Source: Centroberyx gerrardi
Taxonomy: Eukaryota; Chordata; Actinopteri; Beryciformes; Berycidae
DNA: 64,000 nt
Direction: 5' to 3'
Assembly (NCBI RefSeq): GCF_048128805.1
Contig: NC_135998.1
Location: 15,537,656 to 15,601,655, forward strand
This document shows, one piece after another, positions 1 through 13,599 of this stretch (position 1 is the stretch's first letter; the number at the start of each line of letters is the position of its first letter). The position numbers and the translations under genes were made by a program. The notes beneath the pieces are model-generated. The model was not told the origin of the DNA, did not search any database, and was given only the letters and a program-made list of their open reading frames with translations.

Positions 1-3000
1 TGCTGGCTGAGTTCAACAACCACTTCATCCTGATCTCAGGGGAGAGCGGGGCCGGCAAGACGGAGGCCTCCAAGAAAATCCTGCAATTCTATGCCGTCAG
101 CTGCCCCAGTACCAAACTGCTGAACAACGTCCGAGACCGACTGCTTCTCTCAAACCCAGTGCTTGAGGTCAGTGTCTTTTTAACGGATGCGTTGTTTACC
201 ATGATAAGAGAACCACATGAAATCAATCTCTGGCACTTTATGGCCTTTTTACCTCTGCCAGGCTTTCGGAAATGCCAAAACCCTGAAGAATGACAACTCA
301 AGCCGCTTTGGGAAGTACATGGACATCCAGTTTGACCACCAGGTGGACTGAAATAACCTCAGCACATCATTTAACCATTTAAATGTCAAGATAATTATGT
401 AACACATCAATGCAGTGACTTTAGGGTTCCACACACAGCACAGAAGACAGGTTATGGATTACCTTTCTCTCTCAGGGTGGAGCTGTTGGTGGACACATCC
501 TCAGCTACCTACTGGAGAAGTCCCGCGTTGTCCATCAGAACCACGGGGAAAGAAACTTCCACATCTTTTACCAGCTGGTGGAAGGAGGAGAGGAAGATCT
601 GCTCCGTTGGCTTGGCCTGGAGAGGAACTGCCAGCACTACAGTTACCTGGTACAGGTCAGAGAAGAAAGCACTTCATTTACCTGGTGAAGCTAGACCCCT
701 TGACCCGGGCCTTATCAGGAGGCCCAGGAACTGCCGTTTAGATTGGAGTCAATAATCACAATGTTGTTTTTATTCCTTACATTTCATGTTCCCGTTTCAT
801 CCAGGGAGATTGTGCCAAAGTGAGCTCTATCAACGATAAAAGCGATTGGAAGACAGTGCGGAAAGCGCTCTCTGTCATAGAGTTTGGTGAGAGTGATATT
901 GAGGTGAGGTTGTATATTTTTTGCAATAGAGAGTAATTAGACGTTACCACTTACAGAAATAGGGATAAACATTGTGTGAATTGGGCAAAAGTATAATATA
1001 AAACTACATATGGTTTTGCTAGTCATTCATGATGTATTTCTCTCTGGGCATAATGCAGCACCTGTTTGGAATTATCGCCAGTGTGCTCCACTTGGGAAAT
1101 GTCAAGTTTGATAAAGATCTTCGAGGATACGCCATTCTCAACAACAATTCGGAGATGCACTGGCTGTCAAAGGTGAGACACAAGCAAGTCGTAAATCATT
1201 AAAACCCTTTCTCTTTCTTAAGGCGGTCTTCAGAAGGAGACCGGGTGGAGATTTGGTGTTACATGTCTGGTTTTGTTTTGCAGTTGCTGGGCATTCCCAC
1301 TCAGGTGCTACAACAGGGCTTAACCCACAGGAAGATTGAAGCCAAAGCCGAGGAGGTGACTACTTTTGTTTATTTCATAGTATCAAACATATTTAACTTA
1401 CTTTTCTATCTTGTTCTACTCTTTTGTCTATTGGTCTACTTGTTCTTGTCTGTTATAGAGAATGAAATTGAAATTTTAAATATGAATAACATGTAATTGT
1501 TGTAGTTTTTCTGTCTTTATTTCTATTTTTTATTCTGTATTTTTACCTGGGGTTGACAAGTTTTTAAGTGTGTGGTTCAAATCGAAGGTCTTTCTGTGGA
1601 ATAGTGTATGCTTTTAAATGGTGATAATAAAGACCTTTTGGAATTCAAATGTTTCTATCTTGTTCTACTGTCAAGGTGTTCAGCCCCTTCACTGTGGACC
1701 ATGCAGTATATGCCCGGGACGCCCTAGCCAAAGCCATCTATGGCCGGACTTTCAACTGGCTGGTCAACAAGATTAACGAGTCATTAGCTAACAAGGCGAG
1801 TAAACCATAAAGATGTAACAACCAAAGCGATCTAGTCACTGTCCAATCAATCTGTAGCAGATTTTCTCTGCACAGATACAAACAAGTGAGGAAAGAAGCA
1901 CAATATCTGTGTCTTTTACATGTAGGATTCCTCCAGGAAGACCGTGATTGGCCTGCTGGACATCTACGGGTTCGAGGTTTTCCATGTGAACAGGTGAGAG
2001 CATGCACAGAGGAGCTGTGTCTTCAACAATGAATGTGTGAAATGAAGATCCTGATAATGACAGTGTCTATTATTTATTTTAGCTTTGAGCAGTTTTGCAT
2101 CAACTACTGCAACGAGAAGCTACAGCAGCTTTTCATCCAGCTGACCCTAAAGTCAGAGCAGGAGGAGTACGAGATGGAAGGGATTGAAGTAAACACTCCT
2201 ACACTGCGACACACTATCTTTCCCCACATCCGCCGACATTTGTGGCTCAGAATGCTATTAGCATGTAAACAGAAACTTGCAAGCAATACAAAGAGGCAAA
2301 ATCTACATAAAACCCACAACATAATCCATGATTTCTATTCTCGTTTCTTATGCTCAGTGGGAACCAGTGCCATATTTCAACAACAAGATCATCTGTGACC
2401 TGGTGGAGGAGAAACACAGAGGCATCATCTCTACACTGGTAAAGACATGACTGAGTGATTGTCAGGCAGAAAGACAAAAAATACTCTACATACTGTCACA
2501 AAAAAACTGATAGGCTGAATTCTTGATTCCTGTCCTTTCACATAGGATGAGGAATGTTTACGTCCCGGAGAGGCCACAGATCTTACCCTCCTGGAAAAGA
2601 TGGAGGAAAAGATGGGTGGTCACCCTCATTTCATCACGTGAGTTCTGCACTTCCGCCTTGCAGTCCAAACACTGTGTGCGAGATTAAGGAACACGATCGC
2701 ATAAGATGCAAATGATGAGACCATGCCAACACTTACAGTAGCTCTGCCACATAGTAGAACAATATCCTCGATCTCTATCTCTCCCCTTCCTGCAGACATA
2801 AACTTGCAGATCAAAAGACCAGGAAAACATTGGAAAGAGGAGACTTCCGCCTCTTGCACTATGCTGGCGAGGTTACATACTGTGTGGTTGGTGAGAGATG
2901 AATTCCGCATTCAAATATTCCATGACGACCAACTTTTTTCTATTTTTCTCATATTGTCTCCTCACAAACACCTCTCTCTACTCTAATACACCACTAGAAC

Positions 3001-5324
3001 CTGATACACCTCTGTAACTCTTTTTCTATATGTTTAGTAATAGTGACTTTCTCTATTTCAATGTTGTTTAAGTTATTTTTGGCTCTCTAATCTCAATTCT
3101 TTTTTTCAGGCTTCTTGGACAAAAACAATGATCTCTTGTATAGAAATGTGAAAGAGGTAAGTGTGCCCACTGTCCAATGCCCACAGCTAATGCGGGCAGC
3201 AACTCCTGCATTATTCATTGTTAAGCACACCTGTGAATTATAGAGGAGCTGATTGGTAAACATTGCTTTGGAATAGATTGATTGGACTTTAAAGGGGAAA
3301 ACTATGTGCTCCTACATGCTGCAAAAGCTGCTTTTTCTATCTCTTATCTGGCATGTTTATTGATTTTATTTGGGCGATTACCAAGGTCATTACAGTAAAC
3401 TAAAACTACAACTAAGATGAAAACTAAGTGTTTAAAAAAACTGTTGTAAACTGAAATAAAAATAAAAATGAGACTTTGTGAAAACACTAAAACTGAACTA
3501 AAGCTATTCTATCTAATTGTAAAACTAACTAAAATAAAATAAAAATATATGTGAAATTTATTAGTTTTCATCTTTTGGTTTATGTGCAGGGTAAAAAGAT
3601 AACGAGGTGTGGGTGGGGAGTTTTTGGCTATTTTCCCTAAATGCTCACTACTGGATTATTTTGAGCTAAATGGTTTGAGAATAGTTTAGAATACTGTTGA
3701 ATCTGCTAGTGAGTTTCATTTGAACATTATGAAATCAAGTGGTCTCAAATTTAAGTTAGTTGAGGATGTTTGAAAAATGTATTAAATTAATGTAGCCTAA
3801 ATACATTTTTTAAAGGATTTATGAGCTTGTATCATTGTACCTTTAAAAATATCAGTCCTAGCAAAATAGGCCTGCAAAAACTAGAACTACAACTGAAAAA
3901 AACGAAATAAAAAACAAATACAAAAAACAACAAAAACTCCTAAACTACCAAAACCACACTGAAAACTAACTAAAACTAAACTGAAATAAAAATTGAAAAC
4001 TACATAAAATAAAAATGAATAAAGAATCCCAAACTATAATAACCCTAACCTTTACTAAATCATATTACATTGTTACTAAGGGTATAGATGGTTAACAAGT
4101 TTGGTTCTTATGAGATTTTGTTGCCCTTAAGGTCATGCGTCAGTCCAAGAACGCCATCATCAAACACTGTTTTCCTTCTACTGAGCCGGACAGCAAGAAG
4201 AGACCTGAAACGGTAAGAAACGATTCAGAAGACGATGCTCAATGATCCACTGATTTCATGATTTGCTCATACAAAACTATGGCGTACGATGGCTACCCAT
4301 ATTTATCCCATTTTCCTATAACTCCTCAGGTGGTCACTCAGTTTAAGAATAGCCTGGTGGGCTTGACTGAGATCCTCATTTCTAAAGAGGCCTGGTATGT
4401 CCGCTGCATCAAGCCCAATGAAGGCAAGCAGCCAGGTGAGGCTTTGTGTCACAATAAACTTAAAACTCTAGCTCTACTGTGCTGTACCTGTATGTAGGGT
4501 TGGGTTCTGCTCCTGGTTCCCGATTTGTTAATACCCAAGTTGAATGAATTCTCTTATCAAATCCCCTGTCCCCCCAGTGATGTCAAGCGCTCGAAAGTGT
4601 GGGCACACTTCTAAAAATTAAATGAGAATATGGCAAAATGCAATATTTGTGGCACTGTCCTGTCGACTGTGATGAATACACACGTATCAATGCAGCATCA
4701 CGTAAATGTTAGCCTGTGTGCTGTGTTTTTGATTTGTTTTTGTCCTTCCCCCCCCCCAACAAATTATGTAAAAAAGATTCGATAAAGGATTGGAAAGAAT
4801 TCGGATTGGATAAACAGATTCCATACTGGACTCAGATTCAATAAAATGCTTTCGACCCCAACTGTAACTCATACATGTTCAGCTACACTCAGCCAAAACG
4901 TAGAGTTACGGCAGACATCTTTTGACCCATGACCCCTCAGGATGTCGTCTTGAATGTGCTGCTTCATTCATAGTGCATAACCTGACGTGTGTTGCCCTGT
5001 GACCTGGCATCTCCTGTAGGGCGCTTTGACGATGTGTTGGTGAGACATCAGGTGAAGTACCTGGGGCTGATGGAGCACCTGAGGGTCAGGCGCGCCGGGT
5101 TTGCTTACCGCCGCAGATACGAGATCTTCCTCCAGAGGTGGAACCACACTAACCGCACAGCTTGTTTCACTGCTCTTGTTTTCATCTGCATGCAGCCAAT
5201 GAGATTACTCTAGTTTAATTAATGCAGAACACAGCTGCATTTATGTTTTTGCCTTGACCACCTACATTTCTGTTGTTGGTTTTATTTGCCAGTGCGTTAA
5301 GTTACATGGTCAAAAGCTGTCCAC

Positions 5325-5389
<65 letters not shown>

Positions 5390-8300
5390 ATGTGTGTGTG
5401 TTCTTCCTCTGTGCTTAGGTATAAGCCTCTGTGTCCAGAAACCTGGCCCAACTGGAAAGGTACTGCGGCAGAAGGTGTGCAGTGCCTGATCAAACACCTG
5501 GGCTATAAACCTGATGAATACAAGATGGGCAGGTAAGCAGATGCTAATTGATGGGTGCTGGTTTACCTGGAAACAGACACAGGAGGTTCTCACTGTTTCC
5601 TCTTTCCCTCAAGGACTAAAATTTTCATCCGCCACCCCAGAACTCTGTTTGCTACAGAAGATGCGTTTGAGGTCTGCAAACATGAGCTAGGTGGGTTCTT
5701 GCTCTAAAAGTTTAGCTGTAGTGATACAATGAATAAAATTAAACTTCTGTGGATGAATGGTTGACTGTCATTGTCACAGCAACAAGGATTCAGGCAAAGT
5801 ACAAAGGCTACAGGGTGAAAGGAGACTACCTGAGGCAGAAGGAAGCTGGTGAGTTTTTTGGTCATACACTAAAACCCTTAACTGAATTGAGGTTTGCGGT
5901 ATATACTACAAGACTTTCGTTGAGTGAATAGGTGTCCCCTACTTTAACCAAAACTATGTTACTTTTTGTTACCTTGCGTTATTTAATTAGCCACTAAGAT
6001 TGAGAACTGCTGGAGAGGTCTGATGGCTAGGAAGGAGCGGGAAAAGAGGGCTTGGGCTGTCAAGGTCATAAAGAAGTAAGTGAGATGGGATTGATGGTTA
6101 AATTGGATTGAAATGGTGTTTGTAATGGAGGCACCAAACAATCTAATAACATCTACATTGCGAGGTTACCTGTCTGTTGATATGTTGCAGGTTCATTAAA
6201 GGTTTCATGACCAGAAATCAGCCGGCTTGCTGTGAGAACAGTGAGTACCTGACTTTTGTGAGGCAGAACTACCTCACACGGCTTAGGGAAAACCTTCCCA
6301 AAACAGTCCTGGACAAAAACACCTGGCTAACCCCTCCCCCTATAATGCAAGAGGTGAGTGACACATGTTCGCATCCACAGCCTCTAATTCTACTGCTACA
6401 CGCATGTTGGGTACTGGTTGGTAATGACGATATCCCGTGAAGGCGTCAGATCAAACAAGCCATACTACGTACTTTTTGTAGGTCGCCCAGCTCCTGCGGA
6501 AGCTCTACATTCGCCACATGGTACGGGCGTATGTTAAAACCATCACCCCACAGAGGAAGGCACAGGTATAATGCAAAGTCTTTCACAGACAATGTTATAT
6601 ACTTATACTGTGTATCAACATATACAGTATACTTTCGGTTTTTATGATGTCTCTCTGTCTACAGCTTCAGCTGAAAGTACTGACCAGCTCCATGTTCAAA
6701 GGAAAGAAGGAAAACTACCCGTTCAGTGTCTGCAGACCCTTCATGGACACCAGGATAAGTAAGATTGCAGAACTTTTTCCTGTCACTGAGTGCGATTTCA
6801 TGCACACATAGTATTCCACATAATAGCTTTTGTGCATTTATAAACACAAATATCCTTATAAACATGATTAAACAGAATATTCCAATTGTTACAGCGGAAA
6901 CTGGGCTTATGGAGACTGCAAATGCCAACAGTAAATGGAATAATAATGGGATGCATGCATGCCTCAGTATTCTGAGCAATATTGCTGAGTCTGAGATATT
7001 TGATTTGGTTTTCTCAAATTTGGGATAAGAACCATTCCAGATTACTGCAAATATATTTTGTTCATATAAGGGATATGAATTTTAAAAAATGTGAATTAAG
7101 AGCAGAAAACATATTATTTTTAATAACACAACAACAACATTTGTGGGCCTGCTAACAGACTCGAAGATTTTTTTATTTTGCACATTGATTAGTAAGTTAT
7201 AAAGGAATTACTGAGCCATTGTTACGTTATTACATTCTGCTTGTGTGTTGTGTGAAAAGTAAGAACTATAATGTTTTTCCTATTATTCTAGCTATATTCT
7301 GAGTAGTTGCTGTTATTTTATCTAGGTGAGGAGGACATAAACATCAAAGTGCTTCAGACGATTCAGCATGAGCACATCAAGGTAAACTAACAATGGCACT
7401 TACTTGGGGCCTGTATAATGAGCTTTAATTGTATCTTTGCCCTTATTTGATCCTGTCTCACTCTGCGTATCCGTCCCACAGTACAGTGTCCCAGTGGTGA
7501 AGTATGACAGGAACGGGTTCAGGCCTCGTCTGAGGCAGCTCATCTTCACTCAGGCAGCGGCCTACCTGGTGGAAGAGGCCAAGATCAAGCAGCGAATACA
7601 CTACAACTCTCTGAAAGGTAAACAGCGATATAGAATAAACATTGTTATTTGTAGTGAGAGTTACCCACGCACTGGAAAGTATAGCTATCATATTCATATG
7701 TTTATTTCAGATTCTCAAGGTGACTCTATTTTCGTAGGTGTGTCGGTCAGCAACCTGAGTGACAACTTCCTGATTCTCCATGTGACATGTGATGACATCA
7801 AGCAGAAGGTAGACTAATCAATAGGCTAGTGTCCATATAGGCATGGATTTATAGAAATGTGTCATGAAATTTGTCTTCGTCGCAGTCATTGACCGACTGA
7901 ATGCTTGACTGATTGATTGATTGATTGTTTTAACAATTTTAGATTTTAAAACATAGCAAGACTCTGCCTTACATTAAAAACATATGACATCAGGATAACA
8001 CAATACATTTCCTGCTATCGTTTCGTAGTTCTACATTCATTAATTTTCTACTTTTATTTTCTAACGATATAACTAATGCAGAATTACCTGAATATATATA
8101 AAGTTAACACAAACATGCTGTTTTAGGTCATTTATAAATACAAGGAAAAAGCACAGTTGACAACAGTTGAGACAGAATCCCAGATCAGATCACAAACATA
8201 ACTTCATGAATTGCTTTATTCAAGGCTGAGGCATTAAAAAAATCATCAAATCATACATTTGAATAGGACTAATAACATTTATTATTTTAGGGGGATCTGG

Positions 8301-8691
8301 TTCTGCAGTGTGACTACCTGTTTGAGGCCTTGACCAAGCTGAATGTGGTGGCCAACAAGCAGAGCTGTGTCAAAGTGGTCCAGGGCAGGTACACAACCTT
8401 TAAAACTGAATCCTCAATCCATTTTAAATTGTTGCGAAATGTTTACTGTTTTTGACTTGTTAAGAAGTTAACTGTCATTTGCAGCGTGCGATTTGACATC
8501 CAGCCTGGCAGAGAGGGCTTTGTTGACTTCAAGAGTGGCCAGGAGTCCATGGTCTACAGGGCCAAGAATGGCCATTTGATGGTGGTGAGTATGAAGTTCA
8601 AGGATCAACTTAAGCCATTACTATTCATGACATGTTCAATAGACAGAGCTCTTTATTTTCTCAGGAATCTACCAGAACCAAGTCGAGATGA
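1..8691 (+). CDS. myo1h: Unconventional myosin-Ih (class I myosin), 5' partial
   Basis: Single-headed actin motor linking membranes to actin. Exons: 1-167, 262-342, 476-655, 805-903, 1059-1172, 1284-1355, 1676-1795, 1926-1993, 2083-2188, 2358-2438, 2546-2637, 2796-2890, 3110-3156, 4132-4212, 4330-4435, 5020-5137, 5419-5532, 5614-5690, 5780-5848, 5991-6075, 6191-6353, 6482-6565, 6665-6758, 7326-7381, 7482-7617, 7738-7808, 8291-8388, 8485-8584, 8665-8691. These give 932 residues and a TGA stop; about 100 N-terminal residues lie outside the window. Seen: P-loop GESGAGKT (visible residues 13-20), switch [10 protein letters not shown], switch II DIYGFE, actin-binding YVRCIKPN, three IQ-type repeats after the converter, and a TH1 tail whose [14 protein letters not shown] keeps the basic pattern of the phosphoinositide-binding PH-like motif of MYO1C. 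MYO1H is preferred over its paralogue MYO1C because of segments such as [10 protein letters not shown] and the C-terminus TKSR. Oddity: the intron after 1795 starts with GC. Paralogue choice is from remembered family sequences. Confidence 0.82.
1796..1925 (+). other. GC-AG intron in myo1h
   Basis: The exon ends AAG and is followed by GCGAGT; the acceptor is TGTAG before GATTCC. Only this GC junction keeps the reading frame through NESLANK into DSSRKTVIG. The GTAAAC four bases further on would shift the frame. Confidence 0.7.
3370..4055. repeat. A/T-rich interspersed repeat with ACTAAAACTA-type arrays
   Basis: This fills most of a 975-bp myo1h intron. Two stretches rich in degenerate AACTAAAACTA motifs, about 3395-3545 and 3885-4020, flank a less repetitive middle. 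It looks like a fish non-autonomous element, but I found no clear ends or target duplication. Confidence 0.4.
4495..4868 (+). mobile_element. hAT-type transposon relic with BED zinc-finger remnant
   Basis: This lies in the myo1h intron 4436-5019. The frame from about 4587 reads RSKVWAHF, stop, [17 protein letters not shown], then a distance later MQHHVNV. VWxxF plus CxxC plus a histidine pair is the BED-finger pattern at the N-terminus of hAT transposases. One in-frame stop breaks it. The ends read TAGGGTTGGGT and, inverted, TACAGTTGGGGTC, resembling hAT-like termini. The rest of the transposase is absent, so this is an internally deleted copy. I found no convincing 8-bp duplication. Confidence 0.5.
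5327..5401. repeat. (TG)n microsatellite
   Basis: About 30 TG units with one short GCGTA interruption, ending about 20 bases before a myo1h splice acceptor at 5418. TG runs close to acceptors can influence splicing in vertebrates; nothing here shows that directly. Confidence 0.95.
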
Positions 8692-11600
8692 TGACGGCAG
8701 CGATGTGGGATGATGATGCTCCTCTCACTCCCAGAGCCATTGCAGATCTCAGTCGCAGCCATGCTCGCTCTGCAGTCCTGCTGCGTGGCTGTTGCCAGTA
8801 ACTTGTGTTAATTACGTCAGCTGATTTTTAAATTTTGAGCAACTCTTAATGACAATGTTACAAAATGAAGTGTAGGCTATTATTACATGATTACTGCCAA
8901 TACCTTAGTTATAGAGAGTGGACAACGTGCCCATAGTACAGCCTCAGTGGGTCTGCTTGCTCCTCACACTCTCTGAATTATCTGTGTGTGTGTTGAACAA
9001 ACTGATTCCAGCTGTGATTCATATACACAATGGCCTTTTGTTCTTTTATAAAACAAACAAACAAATATCCATCATTGAGCAGTAAATCACATGCATAGAG
9101 GAAGTTGTAATCAGGATATATATATATTTTTTTTATTAAACTGATATCCTGTTTCCCAGATGTTAACTGTAGAGGAAAATATTAACATGTGTGAAGCCAT
9201 AAATGTCACGTTTATAATTTCTCACCAATGTTGTACCTTTACATTAAAACATTAAAGCACAACTGATACTGCACGAGTTTAACATCTTTCATTTTTCTAG
9301 AAAATTTGTTCAATACAGCGAAAAAGGTACTTGTCAGCATATTTGAAATGGTTGCTTTGTATACTGAGAGATGAGTTATCTAGAAGCGGAAATGTTTATC
9401 TGCCATTATTTTATCATTAGGGCCTTTATTCTCATGGTGGCTTGGTGGACAGATAAGAAACACAGATTTGATGCATAAAACTGTGTCTTACATTCTTTGT
9501 AATGAAGCAAGTTTGTCCTTATTTCTGCATAATACAAACAAAAATACAAAACCATCCCTTGCTGCTGGAAAAGGAACGCCCATAAATTTGATTGGCATCC
9601 CATAATCTCTCTTCAATCGGGCACCCACAACTAGTGATTACATCGCCACCTTCTGGCTATTTTGCGTAATGCATTATAGAAAATTGCCTATAGAGGGGTC
9701 TTGAACGGTAGTATTCATTTTATTCTCTAATCCATATGAGGTTGTGACAGCAGATAGCTAGTCATAGTACTATAATGGCCGTGACAGCAAGCAGCTTACT
9801 AACTAAGCTTACTAAAAGAACTCATCTTTTTTGCTCTAAGAGAACTGAACGTATTGGTCTCTAGTAGACTGCCAACTTTTAACTAACCAAATTCAATATG
9901 AATACTTTATAACTGCTTAAATGTAATAAAAACATACCTTGCTGTAAATTATAAGGAGGTCTATAACTTTACAAAATTGAGGTTTGTGCACAGGAAAAAG
10001 CTGCTTTAAATGGCTCTTCTGATTGGTCACGCAATCGTGTAGACCCCCCAGGCAACCAGATCCTTTTGGCAGCGTTGGCTCGTCAAGTTTTAGTGGCTTG
10101 GTATGTAGCACACTCTGCTGGACAACTTTGGTACAGAGGCCAACATGAAAAAGAAGCATTCCTGATTGCCTCCACAGGCTGAAGTCAGTGTAAATTGTTA
10201 ATGTCTGTCCACTGAAACATCTATTCAGCTGAGACCTGGTGTCAAGAAACAATGCAATGCTGGAATTCGGTCGTCACCTCTTAGAAAATACTGCCAGAAG
10301 TTTTTTTCTGTATCATGTTCCAACCTGCTTTAGGAAACACTGAATTTTCTCTACAATGTCCAACAAAGAGGTAGATGTCAAAATACAACACAGGCCTACA
10401 CAAAATACATTACACAAAAATACAAATGGGGTGGAGGAAGGGTGGCTCTGGTTGCTCACATTAGCATAGGAAAAGGTTGATATGTTTATACCACTTTTAG
10501 AAAAATTGTGCATATGGTTTTTGAATACTGTCCACAACTTCTACTGACCAAGAGAGTACAAACATATTCAATCAGTCAAATAATCAATACTGCAAAATTA
10601 TAGGGAAGAAACACAGGGTAACTTCAACTTCTAATTGTTTGCAGGCATATAGACAATGCCAATGAATAACTGATCACAGTCAGCTTTATTTTTTGGAAAC
10701 CTTTACCTAATGAATGAGACATTTTAAAATGTACATGGTCTCCCATTTCAGAGTGCCACTAGTATTTGTACTGCTTACTGTAATTTTTAGTATGTCATCC
10801 AAAATTCTGAAAATGCAACACTGGTGTTTGTCGTTCTCAACAGTTTCTCAACAAAGATAAACATGCTGAAATATATACGATGAATACTTTTGATTCTGAG
10901 AACAGCTTGCCTATAATAAACACAGGTTGACATGTCATAACAGCCACCATTAATTTCCAGTTTATCTGTTTCATCTGTTTCAGCCGTATCTGACCAATCA
11001 AAATCTTCCAACAAACTTGTAATATTCTCCAAAAAGAGTTGCTGGTCAAATAAGCTGTAAAGTCATTGATGGAACACAAATCAATCAAGAAACAGGATTT
11101 TGGGCTTTTATCACATTTACCTATTCACTGTAGGAGCATTTATTGCAACAGAGAAAACAGGAGAAGCATGAGAAAAAGAAATTTTTTGTACTGTATCACT
11201 GCTCTATATTGTTGCCACTAATGAGATGATCATTTAACTTTTTGGGGAAATTAATTACGTTTCTGCTCCTCCTTTGAGGATGCCACAAAAGGCACTTTAC
11301 ATAATGGTTCATGTCTTTATTAAGAAAAACAGAAAACAAGGAGATATGAACACAGAATCCATGCAAGCACTGATACAGTTTAACAAGTAATGTGTTCTGT
11401 TTAATAAATTATGATGTGATGCAGCAAGACATCCCAGCACTAAACAATAAAAGGCCTCTGCCACACTGTCACGCTGGTAATTGAGAAAAGTCCTGAAGTG
11501 CCTTCTGTCAGCGAGGATCCAGTCTGCATGAGAAACAAGTGCATTTAATGCCATGAACTTGAGGTGAACTTGAGATGACTCAGCTGATGCTACAGGCCTA

Positions 11601-12650
11601 TGTGTGAATCCTCATAGCGTCTACTAAGATTGATAGTGGTGCTATGGTAACATGTCACCACAAGGAGGCTGAGCCACTTTGATAATTCAATTTTCTTGGC
11701 ATTGCGGACTATCAAAGCAGGCCAAGAGCTCCAGACAGATCAGGTTATCGCTGTTGTCATCTGAAAACCTTTCAAACCCCATTGGATGAACTTAAAATAG
11801 CCAAGCTAAAAGTCAAGGCTGTTTTTCTTAGTTCCTGAAGATTTAACATTTTGGAGGATAAAGGGTGACAACAACGACATGCTAGTTAGGATTGTGTTGA
11901 ACCTGAATCTGTTCACTCACATCGATAGGAGTTGCTTTCAAAGGCTTGACTGGCTGCTGTAGAGAACAGAGCAACTTGAATAAAACTCAAAATCACGACA
12001 ATTACTGCACCTATTTACCTGTGCAACATTTCCCCCCTAGGAAGAGATAGATGCAGTTATAACACCAGAACCATTGTAGCTAAGGTATGTTTTCTGAGAT
12101 TTAACTGCTTGGTTTGAAAAGTCAAGTGCAATGGACTCCCTTCAGACGCCTCTCATCACCAACAACAGTAACAAGAGTTAAAAATGTCTTCTGGATATTT
12201 TAACAATTTGACCACTATATTTTATTGGTATGATGTTGTAAATTCTGTATCTGTATTTATGTATTATAATTATTACTGTACTTGATTTTGAATGTAAATT
12301 TTTACATTACACTGTTTATTCTGAAGAAGATAGACAAGACACAAAATATGGTGACTATAAAACAACATCAGGAGAAGAAAGCAGCTGTTCTGCTTTACCT
12401 TACAGGTAATGTTTCAACAAAGGAAGCTGAATTATCGTTAAAAAGTTTCCACACTCAAAAGAATGCCAAAACTTGTGCAATGCCCATATTTATTTTATTT
12501 ATTTATTTTTTTACAGTTTACAGGCGTTTCTTTTCTAATGTATCTCTATGGGAAAGAGTGTTTTTGGGCCCCATGGCGTCATGTGACTTGAACATCCGAG
12601 CTTAGCCAACATGCCAAACTCGCCGCACAGCCCATCACATATTTATATGC
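8692..12650. other. myo1h 3' UTR and intergenic DNA without a recognised gene
   Basis: The 3' UTR begins at 8692. ATTAAA hexamers at 9243 and 9251 are candidate polyadenylation signals. Beyond that I recognise no gene. Two minus-strand islands look somewhat coding (9917-10252 and about 10914-11048) but match no family I know. Confidence 0.5.
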
Positions 12651-12654
12651 AGTA

Positions 12655-12895
12655 GTTTCAGATATGTATGTACAAGTGTTTCACCATGCAAGTGTTTCAC
12701 ATGTGTGTGTGAGTGTTTCAGATACATATGTATAAATGTTTCACTTGTACATGTGCAAACCTTTCATATGTATGTGTGTGAGTATACAGGAGTATACATG
12801 TAGGTGTCAGTGTTTCACATATGAATGTACAAATGTTTCACTTGTGTATGTGTGAGTGTTTCACCTGTGTGTGTGTGTGTGTGAGTACACAGAGT
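12655..12895. repeat. Degenerate tandem repeat (GTGTTTCA plus TATGTATG motifs)
   Basis: Irregular units of about 20-45 bp each contain GTTTCAC or GTTTCAGATA followed by an alternating TATGTATGT-like tract, repeated roughly eight times and ending in a short TG run. It looks like a degenerate minisatellite. Confidence 0.65.
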
Positions 12896-13365
12896 GTAAC
12901 AGAGTTGTTTTCACATGTGTAATTACACTAAACCTGTCATTTTAGTTTGTATACCTGACAGTTTTATTTGACCTCCACTGAAACCTCTGCTGTCATATAG
13001 GCTACAGTATGTACAGTAAGAGCCCCACCTCCTGCACCCCTCCTTCTCCTAGCCCCCATAAATTTCCTGTCCCCCTTCACCTCTCCCCTTTTGCTGTGTT
13101 CCCCTATGGGAGAGGTGGGTGTCATTTTACCACCCGTATCATATCACAATCCATGTTATAGTTTCTTATCATTCATATTTATATTTTTGTTATCCCTACC
13201 GTCATAAAGTCTGGATGCACATGTTAATTTATAGATTTCCATGTATCAACCCTTGTATAAATTAATATTTAACAAACAAAATCTGCTAGCTAACAAACAG
13301 TAAGAGTTAAGGTAACATTCCCCCCTTTTTCCTTCATTAATTTCATTTGTGTAGGAGCTGGAGAG

Positions 13366-13583
13366 CCATATTCACTTGGAGGATTTGTTTTGTTTTATTT
13401 CATGTCAGGTATGTTTACTGTGTTTTATTTTCTATATATATTTTTAAGTTTTGTAGTAGCCTACCGCTGTACGTAAGAGTGGCGCCATACTGTTGTTTAG
13501 GCCATGACCCTGTGGTGATGTTAACTCCTTTTGCTGTGTTCCATATTCACTTGGAGGATTTGTTTTGTTTTATTTCATGTCAG
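13366..13583 (+). repeat. Exact 43-bp direct duplication, 175 bp apart
   Basis: Positions 13366-13408 and 13541-13583 are identical over 43 bases, starting CCATATTCACTTGG and ending TTTCATGTCAG. The 16 bases before the second copy (CCTTTTGCTGTGTTCC) also occur at about 13087. This suggests a local rearrangement or decayed LTR-like repeat; an AATAAA follows the second copy. Confidence 0.75.
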
Positions 13584-13599
13584 TCAGAGAATAAACGGA

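Noticed and set aside
5297..5593. Long TH- or CV-repeat open frames
   Set aside because: They are translations of the (TG)n microsatellite.
1..8691. Assignment to MYO1C instead of MYO1H
   Set aside because: Tail segments match the remembered MYO1H sequence better, although the two paralogues are close and a tree would settle it.
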